Positions 14,823-23,494 of a DNA stretch of 64,000 nucleotides are shown piece by piece. Location of the stretch: the NCBI GenBank assembly GCA_965220095.1, contig OZ244805.1:3286001-3350000 (forward strand), given 5' to 3'. Source of the stretch: Bin87 sp965220095 (lineage in GTDB: Bacteria; Chloroflexota; Dehalococcoidia; Lucifugimonadales; UBA3495). The translations under genes were made by a program, and so were the position numbers. How positions within the stretch are numbered: position 1 is the stretch's first letter; each line of letters opens with the position of its first letter. Below the pieces are notes generated by a model. That model saw only the letters and a list, made by a program, of their open reading frames with translations. It had not been told where the DNA came from and searched no databases.

Positions 14823-16127
14823 TTATAACGCCACCGGACCCGTTTGGGCGGCGGGGCTTTCCAGAGCGCGCGGCGGCAGTTGGGGCGCTTTGGCGAGGAA
14901 TATCAACAACCCTGCAGCAGTATACATGGCGGCCAGCACGCTAAAGACCACGGTGTAACTGTCGGTGGTTGAGTACAGGAAGGTGCCGAATATGGGAGCC
15001 ACACCGAGGGCGGTGGTTTGTATCGGACCAAGGGAACCCAGGATGGCGCCGAAGGAGCCCCGCCCAAAGTACTGAGCCAGCAGCATGTTTTCCAGCGTGC
15101 CAACGGTGTTGGAGAAGAACCCCCACAGGATGGCGAACGCGTATGCTGTCAACACCGAGTCCACCGCTATCATCAAGAATAGTTGGGACAATACAGCTCC
15201 GGCAATCGTTAGCACCATGCATTGGCGTGGGCCCAATTTATCCGCCAGGAATCCCCAAACCAGCGTGGTCATGGCCAACACCGCGCCCAGGCTGCCAACT
15301 CCCGCTGCCTGCGGGTTTGACAAACCGGGTCCCGATTCGCTGACCAGGAACGGAACCAGGATATAACCCAATCCTGCCGAGGCTACAATCGCGAAAATTG
15401 CAGTGCCGGCGATGCACCAATAGGCGCGAGTACGCATCGCTTCACGCACCGTCCAGCTAAATTCAGGCGCCGGATCAGGCGGGAGACGAACCGGAGCCCT
15501 GCGGTCGGCAGGAGCGTTACCCGAAAGGGCGGGATTCGGGACCGGACGGGCGCCGTCTGGCAGCAACCCAATCTCTTCCGGATTCCGCCGCATTATGAAA
15601 AACACCGGTACGGTGAGAATCAACATGAACACGGCCAGGTAGCCGTAAGATGCGCGCCAGCCGTGGGACAGTGCTATCAGCGAAATTATCTGGATGTTGA
15701 TTGCACCGCCGATTGGGCGGGACATCCCGGCTATTGACAGGGTAATGTTTCGGCGCCGGCGGAAGAAATTTACCGTAGCGGTGCGGGGTACCAGGCCGAT
15801 GAGGAAGGGGTTGCTGATGGACCGGCCGATGATGTAGGCCGCGAAAAATTGCCACAGGGTGGATGTGCTTACCGTCGACAGAGCGAATAATGCACCGGCG
15901 ACGACAATCAACCCCGCCGTCATCAACGGCCTGGGACCGTAGCGGTCGGCCAGGCGGCCCGCAAATGGGGCCAGAATCCCCGAACACCAGGTGCCAGCGG
16001 TTACCGCCAGTGATAGGGTTGAAAGGCTCCATCCAGTGTCTTCAATGATGTAGATCTGGATGGTTCCGAACACCACCTGGGACACGCTGGAACCGGCTGC
16101 GGTGGAGAGGGAACCCATGGCCAGCAC
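14823..16127 (-). CDS. MFS transporter
   Basis: About 434 aa with roughly 12 membrane segments and a central cytoplasmic loop near residues 195-225. GRLADRYGPRPLM after TM2 is the MFS motif A (loop 2-3); FLADKLGPRQCM is its copy between TM8 and TM9. It resembles monocarboxylate/oxalate-formate type MFS proteins. The first standard start (GTG 16127) lies inside what should be TM1. The codons just upstream read FYYGWLV, typical of this family's N terminus, yet no ATG, GTG or TTG is in frame before a stop. Initiation at a rare codon (CTG or ATT) or a lost start is possible. Substrate unknown. Confidence 0.85.
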   Translation of the reverse strand: MLAMGSLSTAAGSSVSQVVFGTIQIYIIEDTGWSLSTLSLAVTAGTWCSGILAPFAGRLADRYGPRPLMTAGLIVVAGALFALSTVSTSTLWQFFAAYIIGRSISNPFLIGLVPRTATVNFFRRRRNITLSIAGMSRPIGGAINIQIISLIALSHGWRASYGYLAVFMLILTVPVFFIMRRNPEEIGLLPDGARPVPNPALSGNAPADRRAPVRLPPDPAPEFSWTVREAMRTRAYWCIAGTAIFAIVASAGLGYILVPFLVSESGPGLSNPQAAGVGSLGAVLAMTTLVWGFLADKLGPRQCMVLTIAGAVLSQLFLMIAVDSVLTAYAFAILWGFFSNTVGTLENMLLAQYFGRGSFGAILGSLGPIQTTALGVAPIFGTFLYSTTDSYTVVFSVLAAMYTAAGLLIFLAKAPQLPPRALESPAAQTGPVAL

Positions 16128-16323
16128 CAGCCAGCCGTAATAGAAGGGTGTTGGCGGACGCCAGTCGAGGATTCTGCTGGTAATGGACGGTTTCAGCGGA
16201 CACTCGCTAAAGCGGCAACCTGAGCCGGAGAGCGCGGTTGCCGATCGGATGAAGATTCAGCAACGGCTACTATACCCCAACCGTTGAACTCGGTAAATCT
16301 GATTTCAGCTTGGCGGGCGGCCA

Positions 16324-16364
16324 GGGAAAAATTCGGCGGGGCGGTCATCATGGCCGCCCCGCCG
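16324..16364 (-). terminator. Rho-independent terminator after groEL
   Basis: On the minus strand CGGCGGGGCGG (16364-16354) pairs with CCGCCCCGCCG (16344-16334) over 11 bp around a 9-base loop, followed by AATTTTTCCC. It lies 25 bases past the groEL stop codon. The rest of 16128-16388 is the MFS gene leader, with nothing else supported. Confidence 0.92.
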
Positions 16365-16388
16365 GACTCTCTGCTGGATTCTATTGGT

Positions 16389-18008
16389 TTAGAAATCCAT
16401 CGGCGGGGGCGCGCCCGCAGCCGACATCGGCTCAGGGATTTCGGTAATCATGGATTCGGTGGTGAGTACCATGGCGGCTACAGACGCTGCATTCTGCAAT
16501 GCGGAGCGCGTAACCTTTACCGGGTCTATGATGCCACGTTCGAGCATGGGACCAAATTCTCCCAGCTCGGCGTCGTAGCCGTAATCATCGGACTGGTGCT
16601 GCACCTGGTTGAGCACAACGGCTCCCTCGGAACCAGCATTCTCCACGATCAGCTTCAACGGCTGTTCCAGCGCGCGACGGATGATGTTGACGCCCACAAA
16701 CTCATCGACCGACAATCCTTCGATGGCGTCCAGAGCCCGTTGGGCGCGCACCAGAGCGACTCCGCCACCAGGAACGATGCCTTCTTCCACCGCGGAACGG
16801 GTGGCGGACAAAGCGTCTTCCACACGCGCCTTACGCTCTTTCAGCTCGATCTCGGTGGCGGCTCCGACCTTGATGACGGCCACGCCACCGGACAGCTTGG
16901 CCATCCGCTCTTGCAGCTTTTCGCGGTCGTACTCGGAGGTGGTGTCTTCGATCTGGGCCTTGATCTGGTTGATGCGGGCCTGGATTGCCTCTTCAGAACC
17001 GTGGCCTTCCACGATCGTGGTGTCGTCCTTGGTGGACGAAATGCGACGGGCGCGGCCAAAGTCCTCGATGGTCGCCGAGTCCAGACGGCGGCCAGTCTCT
17101 TCGCTAATGACGGTTCCACCCGTCAGGATGGCGATATCTTCCAGCATGGCCTTGCGGCGGTCGCCAAACCCGGGAGCCTTGACGGCCAGCACGTTCATGA
17201 TGCCACGCAGCTTGTTGACTACCAAAGTGGCCAACGCTTCGCCGTCGATGTCCTCACCGACGATGACTACGTTCTTCTGGCCGACTTGAAGCAGCTTTTC
17301 CAGCGCCGGAACCAAGTCGGCTACGGCAGAAATCTTCTTGTCAGTGATGATAACGCTGACGTCGTCGATGGAGGATTCCATGCGATCGCTGTTGGTGATG
17401 AAGTAAGGAGAGATGTAGCCGCGGTCGACCTGCATTCCTTCGACGTACTCAATCTCATCGGTCAGGCCGCGGGATTCTTCCACCGTGATGACGCCGTCTT
17501 TCCCCACTTTTTCCATTGCCTCGGCGATGGTCTCACCGATGGCATCTTCGTGGGCGGAAAGGGAGGCAACCTGGCCGATGCGCTCGCGGGTTTCCACCGG
17601 CTGGGACATGCCCTGCAGTTCGGAAACGATGCTGCCCACGGCGCTTTCGATGCCGCGCTTGATGGCCATGGGGTTCGTGCCGGCCGTAACGTTCTTGAAG
17701 CCTTCGTGAATGATGGCCTGGGACAGCACGATGCTGGTGGTGGTGCCGTCGCCGGCGGCGTCGTTGGTCTTGGTGGCGGCTTCTTTCAGCAGCTGGGCGC
17801 CCATGTTCTCGAAAGCGTCGGGCAGCTCAATCTCTTTGGCGATGGTTACGCCGTCGGAGCAGACCTGGGGCGGGCCAAACTTCTTGTCCAGCACGACGTT
17901 GCGGCCACGGGGGCCCAGGGTAATCTTTACCGCGTCGGCCAGTATGTCGATGCCGGTTCGCAGCGACTTACGAGCGTCTTCGGAGTATGCCAACTTCTTT
18001 GCGGGCAT
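16389..18008 (-). CDS. groL: Chaperonin GroEL (60 kDa)
   Basis: 539 aa, the normal length. ATP-driven protein-folding chamber subunit, cytosolic. Seen: VKITLGPRGRNVVLDK, DGVTIAKEIEL, AGDGTTTSIVL (ATP-binding signature near residues 85-95), VDRGYISPYFIT, the apical domain, and GGVAVIKVGAATEIELKERK. The classical signature appears as RSAVEEGIVPGGGVAL. The C terminus ends APPPMDF in place of the usual Gly-Met repeats. It is last in fmdB-groES-groEL and is followed by a strong terminator. A 15-bp tandem repeat lies just upstream of its RBS. Confidence 0.98.
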   Translation of the reverse strand: MPAKKLAYSEDARKSLRTGIDILADAVKITLGPRGRNVVLDKKFGPPQVCSDGVTIAKEIELPDAFENMGAQLLKEAATKTNDAAGDGTTTSIVLSQAIIHEGFKNVTAGTNPMAIKRGIESAVGSIVSELQGMSQPVETRERIGQVASLSAHEDAIGETIAEAMEKVGKDGVITVEESRGLTDEIEYVEGMQVDRGYISPYFITNSDRMESSIDDVSVIITDKKISAVADLVPALEKLLQVGQKNVVIVGEDIDGEALATLVVNKLRGIMNVLAVKAPGFGDRRKAMLEDIAILTGGTVISEETGRRLDSATIEDFGRARRISSTKDDTTIVEGHGSEEAIQARINQIKAQIEDTTSEYDREKLQERMAKLSGGVAVIKVGAATEIELKERKARVEDALSATRSAVEEGIVPGGGVALVRAQRALDAIEGLSVDEFVGVNIIRRALEQPLKLIVENAGSEGAVVLNQVQHQSDDYGYDAELGEFGPMLERGIIDPVKVTRSALQNAASVAAMVLTTESMITEIPEPMSAAGAPPPMDF

Positions 18009-18021
18009 TGCTTTTCTCCTC

Positions 18022-18051
18022 GTTGGGTTGTGCGATGTTGGGTTGTGCGAT
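18022..18051. repeat. 15-bp tandem duplication upstream of groEL
   Basis: GTTGGGTTGTGCGAT occurs twice head to tail, directly upstream of the groEL ribosome-binding region. Confidence 0.9.
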
Positions 18052-18102
18052 TGAAGGGTATCTTGCGTGTGCGTACGAGAGTTTCAATAATCCGACCCGG
18101 GG

Positions 18103-18393
18103 CTAGCCAAGTTTGGCGAGCACGTCGGATTCGCGCATGATCAGGTACTCATCGTCGCCGTCCTCGTACTCGGTTCCGGCATACTTGGAGTAGATGACCT
18201 TATCGCCCACGGAAAGTTCCATGGCGATGCGGCTGCCGTCATCGGCGACGCGGCCAGAGCCAACGGCAACGACTTCGCCTTCCTGGGGCTTCTCTTTAGC
18301 GGTATCGGGAAGCAGGATGCCCCCACGGGTTTGGGTCTCCTGTTCCATGGGTTTGATGACGATTCGCTCGCCTAAGGGTGTGAAATTGGCCAC
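18103..18393 (-). CDS. groS: Co-chaperonin GroES (10 kDa)
   Basis: 96 aa, normal length; forms the heptameric lid on GroEL. Seen: PLGERIVIKPMEQETQTRGGILLPDTAKEKPQEGEVVAVGSG, which includes the mobile loop (TRGGILLPDTA) with its hydrophobic GroEL contact, then VGDKVIYSKYAGTEYE and the dome end. It precedes groEL by 94 bases. No CIRCE operator (TTAGCACTC...GAGTGCTAA) was found upstream. A 14-bp tandem repeat lies immediately before its RBS. Confidence 0.97.
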   Translation of the reverse strand: MANFTPLGERIVIKPMEQETQTRGGILLPDTAKEKPQEGEVVAVGSGRVADDGSRIAMELSVGDKVIYSKYAGTEYEDGDDEYLIMRESDVLAKLG

Positions 18394-18406
18394 TGATTGC
18401 CTCCTT

Positions 18407-18434
18407 GTTGAGTGATGTTGGTTGAGTGATGTTG
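18407..18434. repeat. 14-bp tandem duplication upstream of groES
   Basis: GTTGAGTGATGTTG occurs twice head to tail in the leader between fmdB and groES. Confidence 0.9.
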
Positions 18435-18477
18435 TAATTTAGCGCTGGGCCGCGCTGTCCATCCCGCGCTTACGGGT

Positions 18478-18663
18478 TCACTTTTTGCGGGCGTAGTCCG
18501 TGGTGTAAAACCCGGAGCCCTTGTAAATTATCGGCACCGCGTGAAACTTCCTGCGCGCGACGCCGGCGCACTGGGGACATTCCGTTTCCGAGGATGCTCC
18601 AAAGCTTTGCCGCTGGTCATACTCGTACTCGCACGAAGTGCACTGGTATACATACCGGGGCAT
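18478..18663 (-). CDS. FmdB family zinc-ribbon protein
   Basis: 61 aa from the ATG at 18663, set by AAAGGAG 6 bases upstream. It begins MPRYVYQCTSCEYEYD, the FmdB/CxxC_CxxC_SSSS family start. A second ECPQC pair completes a four-Cys zinc ribbon, and it ends IYKGSGFYTTDYARKK. FmdB-like proteins were linked to transcription of amide-use genes, but most are of unknown role. Here it heads the groES-groEL cluster, so a redox or heat-stress link is possible but unproven. Confidence 0.88.
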   Translation of the reverse strand: MPRYVYQCTSCEYEYDQRQSFGASSETECPQCAGVARRKFHAVPIIYKGSGFYTTDYARKK

Positions 18664-18708
18664 CGTTGCTCCTTTCTGCAAGCGGCAGGATGACCGTCCG
18701 CTAACGTT

Positions 18709-18746
18709 GTATTCCAATTGTTACGCACCCCGGTCGGTATTCCAAT
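18709..18746. promoter_or_regulatory. Direct repeats GTATTCCAAT in the divergent fmdB / two-component promoter region
   Basis: GTATTCCAAT occurs at 18709-18718 and 18737-18746, 28 bp apart, between the divergent fmdB-groES-groEL and histidine kinase-regulator operons. A duplicated site suggests a regulator, possibly the OmpR-type regulator encoded next door. This is inference only. Confidence 0.35.
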
Positions 18747-18794
18747 GGGCTTAATGTTAAAATTGCGTAGGAAATCACGAGAGATGGTGCTGCA

Positions 18795-20378
18795 ATGGTC
18801 GGCGGTAATTACCCAACCACTTCTTGGCGCTCCCCCGGCGGCGACGAGTATCCGGAGCTGCAACCGGAACTGGAAAGCATCCTGCGCAACGCGGTGCGGG
18901 CTCTGGGTGGCAGCGCCGCCGTAGTGGCCACCTGGGACGATGCCGGCCGGCGTTTCTTCATTACCGGCTCCTACGGCCTTGATGCCGGACAAATCTCCCG
19001 AATGCGGCCCCTGTTGAATGAAGCGATTCCTGACCTGGCGTTGAGCCGGGAACAGTTCGCCCTGCTATCTGCTTTGTTCCCGCAGTCAGCCTTGCCCGTA
19101 TCCACCACCGGGCAGTCGCAAAACCCGGTGATGGCGGTGCCGCTGCGCACTGGAGGCGAAACCGTCGGATTGATACTGGTGCTGCGGGCTTCAGAGGCGG
19201 CCAACTTCTCGCAACTGGATCCGCCCGTATTGGCGGCGTTTGCCGAACAGGCCGCCATCGCAGTGCAGTCGGCGCGGCTGGCCCATTTGCTCACCCAGGA
19301 GAAGCAACGGGTAGATTCAATACTGGAAGGCAGCGCCGACGGCATTTACACGGTGGACGCGTTCCGCCGCATCGTCAGCGTCAACCCGGCTATGGAGAGA
19401 TTGTTGGGCCGGCCCGGCGAGGAACTGGTCGGGTTGCCCTGCTCGGTTGCCCTGAACTGGCGGGACCGGGAAGGCCGTCCGATCTGTCCCGGGCGTTGCC
19501 CCATGGTGCAACCTGCCAACGCCAATCTCGACAACGTTACCGAATTGGCTGCCACCGCTCTATCCCGCAGCGGTCAGCGCACCGAAGTTGCGTTGGTGTA
19601 TTCGGTGATCCGCACCCCTGAAATGGCGCCACTGAACGCGGTGGTCAACGTCAGGGATATGACTCGGGTGCGAGAAATGGAGGATATGCGTTCTTCGTTT
19701 TTGTCAATGCTCGGCCACCAACTGCAAACGCCCCTCGCCATAATCAAGGGTTACACTAACACCATCGGGCGAGCCGACACCGAATGGGACACCGCCACGT
19801 TGAGGCGCAGCATGGAGGCCATTGAGGAAGAAACCGACCACATGAGCCAGTTGATGAACCGGTTGCTGCTGGCCTCGCGCCTGGAAACCGGAGCCTTGCC
19901 ATTGAACTATGAGCCAGTGCAGTTGTCCGCGTTGGCTGAGAAAGTGGTCGGCAGAATGCAGTCGACTTCCAAAATCCACCAATTCACGGTGGCCTTTCCG
20001 CCCGACTTTCCCACCATATACGGAGACCCCGGGCTGCTGGAAGAGGTGTTGATTAACCTGGTAGACAATGCCGTAAAGTACTCGCCCGGCGGCGGTCCGG
20101 TGGACATAACTGGCGCTATCGACGCCGAGAACCGCGTTTGTTTGACAGTAACCGACACGGGCGTTGGTGTGCCGCGTTGGGAGAGCCGCCGCATCTTCGA
20201 GAGGTTCCACCGATCGCAAAACCCGGTGTCGGTGCAAACCCGTGGCATGGGGATTGGTCTGTACATCTGCGATGCCGTCATGACGGCTCACGGCGGCGAA
20301 ATCGGCATGGACAGCAGCCTGGGGCAAGGCTCCGCCTTTACGTTGACGTTCCCTGATGTTCCGGAGCGGCAAACATGA
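18795..20378 (+). CDS. Cytosolic GAF-PAS sensor histidine kinase
   Basis: 527 aa with no membrane span. Residues about 25-175 are GAF-like (VMAVPLRTGGETVGLILVL, FAEQAAIAVQSARL). Residues about 180-290 are a PAS domain (ILEGSADGIYTVDAFRRIVSVNPAMERLLG) carrying Cys 216, Cys 231 and Cys 235 (CPGRC). The H-box is GHQLQTPLAI with phospho-acceptor His 308. The catalytic domain shows NLVDNAVKYSPGG (N box), DTGVGV (G1) and GMGIGLYI (G2). HQLQTPL in place of HELRTPL is a known minor variant. Its stop overlaps the regulator start by 4 bases (ATGA). The Cys group may sense redox or bind a metal or heme; the signal is unknown. Confidence 0.94.
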   Translation: MVGGNYPTTSWRSPGGDEYPELQPELESILRNAVRALGGSAAVVATWDDAGRRFFITGSYGLDAGQISRMRPLLNEAIPDLALSREQFALLSALFPQSALPVSTTGQSQNPVMAVPLRTGGETVGLILVLRASEAANFSQLDPPVLAAFAEQAAIAVQSARLAHLLTQEKQRVDSILEGSADGIYTVDAFRRIVSVNPAMERLLGRPGEELVGLPCSVALNWRDREGRPICPGRCPMVQPANANLDNVTELAATALSRSGQRTEVALVYSVIRTPEMAPLNAVVNVRDMTRVREMEDMRSSFLSMLGHQLQTPLAIIKGYTNTIGRADTEWDTATLRRSMEAIEEETDHMSQLMNRLLLASRLETGALPLNYEPVQLSALAEKVVGRMQSTSKIHQFTVAFPPDFPTIYGDPGLLEEVLINLVDNAVKYSPGGGPVDITGAIDAENRVCLTVTDTGVGVPRWESRRIFERFHRSQNPVSVQTRGMGIGLYICDAVMTAHGGEIGMDSSLGQGSAFTLTFPDVPERQT

Positions 20379-21085
20379 CCTCACCAGAGAGCCGTACCAT
20401 CCTGGTGGTTGATGATGAGCCGCACATCGTGCGCTTTACGGCGATGAATCTGGAAGTAGAAGGCTTTCGCGTCGAAACCGCCGGCAATGGGTTGGAAGCG
20501 TTGGAGGTGCTAGATCAACGCGGCCCCGTCGATCTGGTGGTGCTGGACGTGATGATGCCGAAACTGGACGGTTTTGAGACCTTGCGGCGCATCCGGGGCC
20601 AATCATCAGTACCGGTAATTTTCGTAACGGTGCGTGGAGATGAAGCTGACCGCGTAGCCGGTCTCGACCTCGGCGCCGACGACTACCTGACCAAGCCGTT
20701 CAGCCCCCGGGAGTTGATATCGCGCATTCGGGCATTGTTTCGGCGCATTGAGGCGACGGACCCGCCGCGTCTGCACGAAGTGGTGGTCGATGACTGGCTC
20801 GCCATAAATTTTGACCAGAGCATGGTGATTACAGACGGGCGCGAAGTTCACCTGCGCCCTACCGAATATCGGCTGCTATATCAGCTGGTAAACAACTCCG
20901 GCCAACTACTCAGCCACGATAACTTGCTGGAACGAGTGTGGGGCCCGGAGTACCGGGGTGAGCACCAATACGTCCGCACTTACGTTACCTACCTCAGGCA
21001 GAAACTGGAACGCGACCCCCGCAACCCGGAGTACATATTGAGCGAGCGGGGACTGGGCTACCGTTTCAAAGACCTGGACCACTGA
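20375..21085 (+). CDS. OmpR/PhoB-family response regulator
   Basis: 236 aa. The receiver domain has the acidic pair Asp 13/14 (VVDDEPH), the phospho-acceptor Asp 58 (LVVLDVMMPKLDG), the Thr in VIFVTVR and the Lys in DDYLTKPFSPREL. The C-terminal winged helix reads LRPTEYRLLYQLVNNSGQLLSHDNLLERVWG, ending VRTYVTYLRQKLE and RGLGYRF. It is the partner of the overlapping kinase. Its 3' end overlaps the convergent gene by 20 bases. Possible targets include the GTATTCCAAT repeats upstream of the operon. Confidence 0.96.
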   Translation: MTSPESRTILVVDDEPHIVRFTAMNLEVEGFRVETAGNGLEALEVLDQRGPVDLVVLDVMMPKLDGFETLRRIRGQSSVPVIFVTVRGDEADRVAGLDLGADDYLTKPFSPRELISRIRALFRRIEATDPPRLHEVVVDDWLAINFDQSMVITDGREVHLRPTEYRLLYQLVNNSGQLLSHDNLLERVWGPEYRGEHQYVRTYVTYLRQKLERDPRNPEYILSERGLGYRFKDLDH

Positions 21086-21602
21086 GCCCACGGTTGCGCT
21101 CCATGGCGATGCGTTGCGCCGTTTCCTCCGGAATCCGGTCGGTGAGGGTAATCGTGTCCACCCATTTTATGCTGGCGTAGCAGGCTTGCCCGACGCTCAC
21201 CAGGCGGCAGGGCCCACCGTGTTGTTCGGGCAACGGTGCGCCGTTCAGCCGCGTGGCGAGCAATACCTCCCTGGCTCCAGCGTCAGCCAACGTTACGGCG
21301 ATGGTATAGTCGGCAGCCGATATCGCCGCGTAGCGAGCGCGATGTGAAACACCGGCGTCGTTGAGCAGGGTTTGCAGCGGCACACCTTCCCATTGCTGGT
21401 CGGCCACGCTCCAACCCTCAACGCATCGGAAATCGTCCGTGATCGCGCTGTGGGTCAACCGAACGAGGTCGGATGCGGAGTAGCGTCTGGGCCGGGTTAC
21501 CAATCCATCAACCACCAGTCCGGACCACTCGTCGGGGCGCCCGTGGTGGTTGTCGAAAACGGGTAACGAGCTTCTGGTGGTTTCAGCATCGTCTGAGGGC
21601 AT
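21066..21602 (-). CDS. Molybdopterin-binding oxidoreductase domain protein (sulfite-oxidase fold)
   Basis: 178 aa from the ATG at 21602, set by AGAGG upstream. SUOX/YedY-type domain: WSGLVVDGLVTRPRRYSASDL, TDDFRCVEGWSVADQQWEGVPLQTLL (the Cys is the expected molybdenum ligand) and YTIAVTLADA. It ends GGPCRLVSVGQACYASIKWVDTITLTD. No Tat signal or C-terminal dimer domain is present, so it is a minimal single-domain member. It lies next to a CopD-like membrane protein in the same direction, which could be its electron partner, but this is inference. Confidence 0.85.
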   Translation of the reverse strand: MPSDDAETTRSSLPVFDNHHGRPDEWSGLVVDGLVTRPRRYSASDLVRLTHSAITDDFRCVEGWSVADQQWEGVPLQTLLNDAGVSHRARYAAISAADYTIAVTLADAGAREVLLATRLNGAPLPEQHGGPCRLVSVGQACYASIKWVDTITLTDRIPEETAQRIAMERNRGLSGPGL

Positions 21603-21670
21603 ATGCGTACCTCTTTTCGCTTGCAATCCGGTTTCCGTTTGCAATCCGGGCCGGCGGCGGGGAATCAGCT

Positions 21671-22201
21671 TCAGGCCGGCGCGCCACGGGTCATCGTAAT
21701 GGCTACGGCGACTATGATAATGGTTAGCGTGACGTTGACTCGGGCAATCCAAACGATGGTTTTGCGCAATAATGGCAAGCGCGGATGGGGCTCGTCTCCC
21801 GCTTGCATGGCCTCAATCAGGCGGTTGACATATGGGCCCAGGATGAAATCGTGCATGAAGCTCAGCCACACGACAACCGCAACGAGTGCAACTTTGAGTT
21901 GCAACGTGCCGATGAAATGCCCGCCCGCGCTGAAGAATTCGCCGAAGCCGACACCATACCGGGTGGGCAGTATGTATAGCCCGGTTGCAATCATCAGAAC
22001 GATACAGATCCAGGAGATGACACGAAACCGCCGCGCCGCCGCCGCCAGCATCCCCACCGGCGGATTGCCGGCTCCGGCAGGTTGGCCCGGCGCCGGGGCA
22101 AAACGGCGCATCACCGGGATCAACACCAAAGCCAGGAACAGGCTGCCGCCGATCCAGATGATGCCGGAACCCAAATGAATGAAAACCGCCGCTTGATACA
22201 C
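21671..22201 (-). CDS. CopD-like integral membrane protein
   Basis: 176 aa with four hydrophobic segments: AAVFIHLGSGIIWIGGSLFLALVLI, the WICIVLMIATGLYI region, LKVALVAVVVWLSFMHDFILG, and VNVTLTIIIVAVAITM. His in TM1 and His in TM3 are placed as in CopD/DUF4149-type proteins that may bind heme or copper. It lies 68 bases upstream of the molybdopterin-domain gene, with an 18-bp imperfect direct repeat (TTGCAATCCGG core) between them. Role: copper or electron handling, uncertain. Confidence 0.75.
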   Translation of the reverse strand: MYQAAVFIHLGSGIIWIGGSLFLALVLIPVMRRFAPAPGQPAGAGNPPVGMLAAAARRFRVISWICIVLMIATGLYILPTRYGVGFGEFFSAGGHFIGTLQLKVALVAVVVWLSFMHDFILGPYVNRLIEAMQAGDEPHPRLPLLRKTIVWIARVNVTLTIIIVAVAITMTRGAPA

Positions 22202-22400
22202 CGTGTGCCCGGTTAGCCCTTTTGGTTAGTTTCTTCTCATAGCGCCAAACTGACAGACCCAGCATACACCAGCTCGCCAACTACGGGCGCGTAGGCGTCA
22301 TCGGCGGTTGAATGCGGGCCCGGGGACGGTTATGCTGGTACCCAGCCGCCGCTGTTCGATTCAGAGTGGGCTCCAGGAACGGCGCCAGGGGAGAATGACG

Positions 22401-23159
22401 ATGCGTTTGGAAGGTAAAGTTGCCATCGTGAGCGGTGGCGCTCACGGAATGGGTTCCGTCGAGGCGAAGCTGTTCGGGTCCGAGGGCGCCAAAGTAGTTA
22501 TTGCTGATATTCGCGACGAGGACGGGCGCAAGGTCCAGGCCGAAATCAACGAGGCCGGCGGGGATGCTGTCTACGTACATACCGACGTCACCCAAGAAGC
22601 ATCGTGGGTGAACGTGGTGTCCGAAGCGGTTTCCAACTTCGGTCGTCTGGATATTTTGGTGAACAACGCCGGCATCAGTAGCCGCGCCGTCCCCGACGAT
22701 AACAGTCTGGAAGCGTGGACGCGCATCATGGACATCAACTCCACGGGCGTCTTCCTGGGCACCAAACACGCGATCGGGCAGATGCTTCAAAACGGTGGCG
22801 GTTCCATCGTCAACATCTCGTCCATCGCCGGATTCGTGGGAATGCTCAGCGGACACCCGGCCTACAACGCGTCCAAAGGCTCGGTGCGCATTTTTAGCAA
22901 AGCGATGGCGGTGCGATACGGAAAGGAAAACATCCGCGTCAATTCCGTGCATCCCGGGTTCATGCCGCCGATGATGGGGAACGTTTCCACCGAAGACGTA
23001 CGCACCGGCCGCCGGGAAATGATTGAAGATCAGGTACCGATGGGTCGTGAAGGTCGGCAGGAAGAAGTCGCCAACGCCGTATTATTCCTGGCCAGCGATG
23101 AAGCGTCCTACATCACCGGCACCGAGTTGGTGGTTGACGGCGGGTTCACCGCCCGCTAG
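22401..23159 (+). CDS. Short-chain dehydrogenase/reductase (SDR), NAD(P)-dependent
   Basis: 252 aa, a classical SDR. Nucleotide motif SGGAHGMG near residue 12, ADIRDED (an acidic residue favouring NAD), NNAGIS, catalytic Ser in NISSIAG, and YNASKG with catalytic Tyr and Lys. VNSVHPGFM and the end YITGTELVVDGGF are typical. AGGGGAG (22386-22392) gives good spacing to the ATG at 22401; an ATG at 22395 is closer than ideal. Substrate cannot be inferred. Confidence 0.93.
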   Translation: MRLEGKVAIVSGGAHGMGSVEAKLFGSEGAKVVIADIRDEDGRKVQAEINEAGGDAVYVHTDVTQEASWVNVVSEAVSNFGRLDILVNNAGISSRAVPDDNSLEAWTRIMDINSTGVFLGTKHAIGQMLQNGGGSIVNISSIAGFVGMLSGHPAYNASKGSVRIFSKAMAVRYGKENIRVNSVHPGFMPPMMGNVSTEDVRTGRREMIEDQVPMGREGRQEEVANAVLFLASDEASYITGTELVVDGGFTAR

Positions 23160-23204
23160 ACGCTGACCCGTTTGCCGGCCAAAGCAGTTTCTGAGGTTGC
23201 CCAG

Positions 23205-23477
23205 ATGCCCATCGTTGAAATAACAATCGTCCGACGCTGCGCGCGTTGCCGTTATGAGATCGGGACGATGACCGTTAAAAAGGACAATATGCGCCTGATG
23301 ACCAACGAGTTGGCGTGGTGTGAGCACTGCGGCGCCGATTGCCAGGAAGTGCGCGACATTCTCGACCGCGAACCCACGGTGGCCGGGGAGCAGGCGAGCT
23401 ACCCCGGTAACCCTCCGGCGGATTACCTGAGCGCAGCGGAATTTCGGCGACGTCGCACTGCCCGGCCGGGCGCCTAA
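23205..23477 (+). CDS. Hypothetical zinc-ribbon-like protein
   Basis: 90 aa from ATG 23205, with GAGG about 9 bases upstream; a TTG at 23172 is a poorer option. Two Cys pairs (RCARCRYE and WCEHCGADC) could bind one zinc. The C-terminal part PADYLSAAEFRRRRTA is charged. No family was recognised. It lies between the SDR and the SirB1-like gene with 45- and 17-base gaps, probably co-transcribed. Confidence 0.6.
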   Translation: MPIVEITIVRRCARCRYEIGTMTVKKDNMRLMTNELAWCEHCGADCQEVRDILDREPTVAGEQASYPGNPPADYLSAAEFRRRRTARPGA

Positions 23478-23494
23478 CGGACAAGGCGGCATTG

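Noticed and set aside
16284..18140. 618-codon plus-strand open frame opposite groEL
   Set aside because: It is the mirror of the highly conserved groEL gene, has His/Gly/Asp-rich composition typical of antisense frames, and no RBS or family resemblance.
18394..18477. Possible CIRCE operator upstream of groES
   Set aside because: No TTAGCACTC-N9-GAGTGCTAA match; only a tandem GTTGAGTGATGTTG is present.
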